Below are positions 61,392-64,000 of a DNA stretch of 64,000 nucleotides, piece after piece (the first letter of the stretch is position 1; each line of letters opens with the position of its first letter). The DNA lies in the NCBI RefSeq assembly GCF_029626265.1, contig NZ_JARUBN010000001.1:1550001-1614000 (forward strand), given 5' to 3'. The stretch is from Micromonospora sp. WMMD1102 (GTDB lineage: Bacteria > Actinomycetota > Actinomycetes > Mycobacteriales > Micromonosporaceae). The notes under the pieces are model-generated. The model made no database searches. It had not been told where the DNA came from and saw only the letters and a program-made list of their open reading frames with translations. Both the position numbers and the translations under genes were made by a program.

Positions 61392-64000
61392 TCAGCCGCG
61401 TAGCCGCAGCCCGCGTGGAGTGGTCCGGAAGCCGGCGGCGGTCAACGCGTCGCGCAGCGGCGAGGCGTGCACCGAGGCGCCGTCGGCGCGTTCCACCGCC
61501 AGGGCACCGAGCGCGCCGGAGGCGACCGAGGCGGCCAGCGCCGAGGCGGCCGTGGCCAGCGTCCCGGCGTCGTCGCTGAACGAGAGGAGTGTCCGGCCGC
61601 CCCGCTCGACGTAGAGCACCAGTGCGCCGTCGACCAGCACCACCAGGGCACCGGCCTTCCGCCCGGCCCGGTGTCCGGTCGCGTTACCGCCGCCAGCGCC
61701 GTGGCCCGCTCTCGCGCCGGTAACGCCGGGGCCTGCCTTTGCGCCGGTAGCGCCGGCCGTGGCCGGGCCGCCTGTCGTGGCCGAACCGCCGGCAGCGGCC
61801 GTGCTGCCTGTCGCGGCCGTACCGCCGGTCGCGCCGGTGTCGACTCCGATGGTCCCGTCGCCGGTGTCGACCACCCGGGACGGCCAGGGCAGGGCGGCGC
61901 CGTACGGGTTAGCCGGGTCCGTGGCGGCGAGCACCCTGGCACCGCCGCCCCGTCGGCGCAACTCGTCCGGTTCGGCGAGCGCCCGCAGCCGGTCCACCGC
62001 ACCGGGGACCGCGAACTGCGCCGCGCCCAGCCCCTCGACGAAGTAGCCCCGTCGGGCCGCCCCGCGTTCCTCCAGCGCGGCGAGCACCGGGTAGACCGCG
62101 GCGAAACCGCCGGTGACCCCCTCGGCGACGACCGCTCCCCGGGTCACCACCCCGTGCCGTTCCAGCAGTACGTCGGCGAGCGCGGCCGCCCGCCGGGTCG
62201 GGTCGGTGTCGCGTACCGGAAGTCGGGACCAGCGCCCGGCGACCGTCGGCGGTCCACCTCGGGCCGGCAGCGCCTGGCGACCCGGGCGCCGGTAGCGGGT
62301 CCGGGGCGCTGCGCTCCGCGGCCGGTGCGCACCACCGCCTCCGACCACGGCCCGCAGCGGGGCGAGGGTGTCGTTGCCGACCCAGCCGGCCCAGACCAGG
62401 TCCCAGAGGACACCGACAAGCGTCGCGTCCTCGACCGGGCCGCTGGCCGAGCCGCTGATCGACCCGCTGGCCGAACCGACGATCCGCTCGTCGGTGGCGA
62501 CCCGTTCGGCCAGCGACCGGAAGAACAGCGCCTGTCCGCCGTCCAGGGCCGCCAACACCGCCTCGTGCAGCGGGGTGAGCGCCAGCGCCTCGTCCGGCGG
62601 TGGCAGCAGCAGGGCCGCACTGTCGGCGTAGGCCAGGGTGATCCAGCCGTCACCCCGGCCGATCGCACCGGAGCCCGCCCAGACCACCTCGCCGCTGGCG
62701 CAGAGCTCGTCGAGGTAGCCGGGGGAGTAGTCGGCGACCCGGGCGGGCAGCACCAGGCTCTCCAGCGCGGACGCCGGCACCGCGACACCCTGCAACTGCT
62801 CCACCACGGCGGCCACCGCCTCGACGCCCCGGGCCGCCGCGCCGACCTGCTGCCAGCGGGGCAGGAAGGTGGCCAGCGCCTGGCCCGGTACCGGTTCGAT
62901 CTCCCGGCGCAGCGCGGCCAGGGAGCGGCGGCGCAGCAGCCGCAGCACCTCCGCGTCGCACCACTCCGGACCGGCACCGGTCGGCGAGAACTCGCCGGAG
63001 ACCACCCGGCCGGCGGCGCCGAGCCGGCGCAGCGTCTGCTCCACCACGAAGACCCCGAGGCCGAACCGGGCCGCGCAGGTGGTCGCGGCGAAGGGTCCGT
63101 GGGTCCGGGCGTACCGGGCGACGAGATCGCCGAGCGGGTCGGCCACCGGTTCGAGGTACGCCTGCGCGACTCCGACCGGCAGGGCCACCCCGAGTGCGTC
63201 GCGGTAGCGGCCGGCGTCCTCGACGCCGATCCAGCGCTCCTGCCCGGCGACCCGGATCCGGAGGATCCGTCGGCTCTCCGCCAGCCCGGTCGACCAGTCC
63301 GGCCGGACGCCGCGTTCGGCGAGTTCGTCGTCGGTCAGGTCGCCGAGCAGCCGGAGCAGCTCGACGGTGTCCTCGGCGTCCCGGGGCCGGCGCTGCTCGG
63401 TCAGCCAGCGCAACTGCCGCTCGGTCTCGGCCACCACCGCCGGGTCGAGCAGCTCCCGCAGGTCGACCCGGCCGAGCAGCTCACCGAGCAGGGCCGAGTC
63501 CAGCGCCAGCGCGGCGGCCCGCCGCTCGGCGAGCGGCGCGTCGCCCTCGTAGAGGAACGCGCCGACATAGCCGAAGAGCAGCGAACGGGCGAACGGCGAC
63601 GGCCGGGGCGTCTCCACCTCGACCAGCCGCACCTTCCGGGCGGCAACCTCCCGCATCAGCGCCACCAGGCCGGGCAGGTCGAAGACGTCCTGGAGGCACT
63701 CCCGGGCCGCCTCCAGGGTGACCGGGAAGTCGGCGTACTCCCGGGCGACGTCGAGCAGCTGGGCGGCCCGCTGGCGTTGCTGCCAGAGCGGCTGGCGGCG
63801 GCGCGGGTCGCGGCGGGGCAGCAGCAGGGCGCGGGCGGCACACTCCCGGAACCTGGCGGCGAACAGGGCGGAGGTGCCGACCGACTCCTCCACGACGGCG
63901 GCGATCTCGTCGGGGTCGAAGACGACCAGCTCTGCGCCGGGCGGATCGTCGGCGGTGTCCGGCAACCGGACCACGATACCGTCGTCGGAGGGGACGACCT
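61392..64000 (-). CDS. lhr: Lhr-type DEAD/DEAH helicase, C-terminal part (gene enters from the right edge)
   Basis: The frame is open from the window edge to the stop at 61392 (869 residues). The sequence VVPSDDGIVVRLPDTADDPP, PDEIAAVVEESVGTSALFAARF and RALLLPRRDPRRRQPLWQQR is typical of the region after the helicase core of Lhr, a DNA-repair 3'-5' helicase of about 1,500 residues in mycobacteria. Winged-helix and C-terminal glycosylase-like domains follow (TTCAARFGLGVFVVEQTLRR; HGVVTRGAVVAEGVTGGFAA). The helicase motifs lie outside the window. About 65 residues near the C-terminus are an Ala/Gly/Thr repeat. Confidence 0.9.
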   Translation of the reverse strand, partial: VVPSDDGIVVRLPDTADDPPGAELVVFDPDEIAAVVEESVGTSALFAARFRECAARALLLPRRDPRRRQPLWQQRQRAAQLLDVAREYADFPVTLEAARECLQDVFDLPGLVALMREVAARKVRLVEVETPRPSPFARSLLFGYVGAFLYEGDAPLAERRAAALALDSALLGELLGRVDLRELLDPAVVAETERQLRWLTEQRRPRDAEDTVELLRLLGDLTDDELAERGVRPDWSTGLAESRRILRIRVAGQERWIGVEDAGRYRDALGVALPVGVAQAYLEPVADPLGDLVARYARTHGPFAATTCAARFGLGVFVVEQTLRRLGAAGRVVSGEFSPTGAGPEWCDAEVLRLLRRRSLAALRREIEPVPGQALATFLPRWQQVGAAARGVEAVAAVVEQLQGVAVPASALESLVLPARVADYSPGYLDELCASGEVVWAGSGAIGRGDGWITLAYADSAALLLPPPDEALALTPLHEAVLAALDGGQALFFRSLAERVATDERIVGSASGSISGSASGPVEDATLVGVLWDLVWAGWVGNDTLAPLRAVVGGGGAHRPRSAAPRTRYRRPGRQALPARGGPPTVAGRWSRLPVRDTDPTRRAAALADVLLERHGVVTRGAVVAEGVTGGFAAVYPVLAALEERGAARRGYFVEGLGAAQFAVPGAVDRLRALAEPDELRRRGGGARVLAATDPANPYGAALPWPSRVVDTGDGTIGVDTGATGGTAATGSTAAAGGSATTGGPATAGATGAKAGPGVTGARAGHGAGGGNATGHRAGRKAGALVVLVDGALVLYVERGGRTLLSFSDDAGTLATAASALAASVASGALGALAVERADGASVHASPLRDALTAAGFRTTPRGLRLRG
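61670..61860. repeat. Degenerate repeat coding an Ala/Gly/Thr insertion in lhr
   Basis: Short degenerate units such as GCGCCGGTAGCGCCGGCCGT and CCGGTCGCGCCGGTGTCGAC repeat here and encode TGGTAATGSTAAAGGSATTG-like sequence near the C-terminus of Lhr. The period is irregular. Confidence 0.6.

Overview
The window is very GC-rich (G/C at almost every third codon position, mostly TGA stops) and gene-dense. The block truB-ribF-rpsO-pnp-M16 peptidase-dapB, then thyX-dapA-rnj-ftsK, then pgsA-cinA-clgR-pspA-pspM, is the conserved actinobacterial chromosomal core known from mycobacteria and Streptomyces. Intergenic elements built on AAGGAAGGGCCCCC resemble those I associate with Micromonosporaceae. 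I infer a Micromonospora-like actinomycete (Micromonospora, Plantactinospora or a relative); the species is not determined.

Layout. 1-13 kb: a partial DUF5954 gene (-), then translation, RNA-decay and lysine genes (truB, ribF, rpsO, pnp, M16 peptidase, dapB), two GNAT acetyltransferases, a GT87-type membrane mannosyltransferase, a YcaQ/AlkX-type DNA glycosylase and a DUF2752 membrane protein. 13-19.4 kb: a VOC protein, a DUF218-like protein, a large secreted subtilase and the HTH regulator upstream of it. 19.4-36.6 kb: thyX, dapA, rnj, a secreted S1 protease, DUF2784, a helical-repeat protein, ftsK, an ornithine cyclodeaminase-like gene, rimO, pgsA, a cinA C-terminal-domain gene, clgR, pspA and pspM (envelope-stress module). 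36.6-44.5 kb, all on minus: a multicopper-oxidase-like protein with three FN3 domains whose copper ligands are largely replaced, a Nei glycosylase, a GH54 arabinofuranosidase with a ricin lectin domain, a CPCC protein and a SAM hydrolase.

44.5-54 kb is a glycan-use cluster on minus: binding lipoprotein, two permeases, a Gfo/Idh/MocA dehydrogenase and a GH89 alpha-N-acetylglucosaminidase, tightly coupled by GTGA overlaps. A secreted phosphodiesterase lies upstream, and a divergent double-module Lrp/AsnC regulator is its probable controller. No ABC ATPase is present, so a shared MsiK-like ATPase is likely. 54-64 kb: a Tat-exported calcineurin/PQQ-propeller phosphoesterase, an F420-type LLM oxidoreductase, a short PEP-synthase-like dikinase with a divergent regulator, a histidine phosphatase, a siderophore-interacting reductase under an iron box, and the 3' part of an Lhr helicase gene.

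Most notable are four tiny ORFs, of 13, 28, 24 and 36 codons, that exactly fill the gap between two co-directional genes. Each starts inside the upstream stop (GTGA) and stops inside the downstream start (ATGA or GTGA). They look like translational relays and are not explained by standard annotation. Other points of interest are the copper-less multicopper oxidase, repeated start/ribosome-site modules at an operon junction, many short tandem repeats with periods divisible by 3, and a recurrent -10 box 6-9 nt from start codons, suggesting leaderless mRNAs. I saw no tRNA, rRNA, CRISPR array, insertion sequence or prophage.
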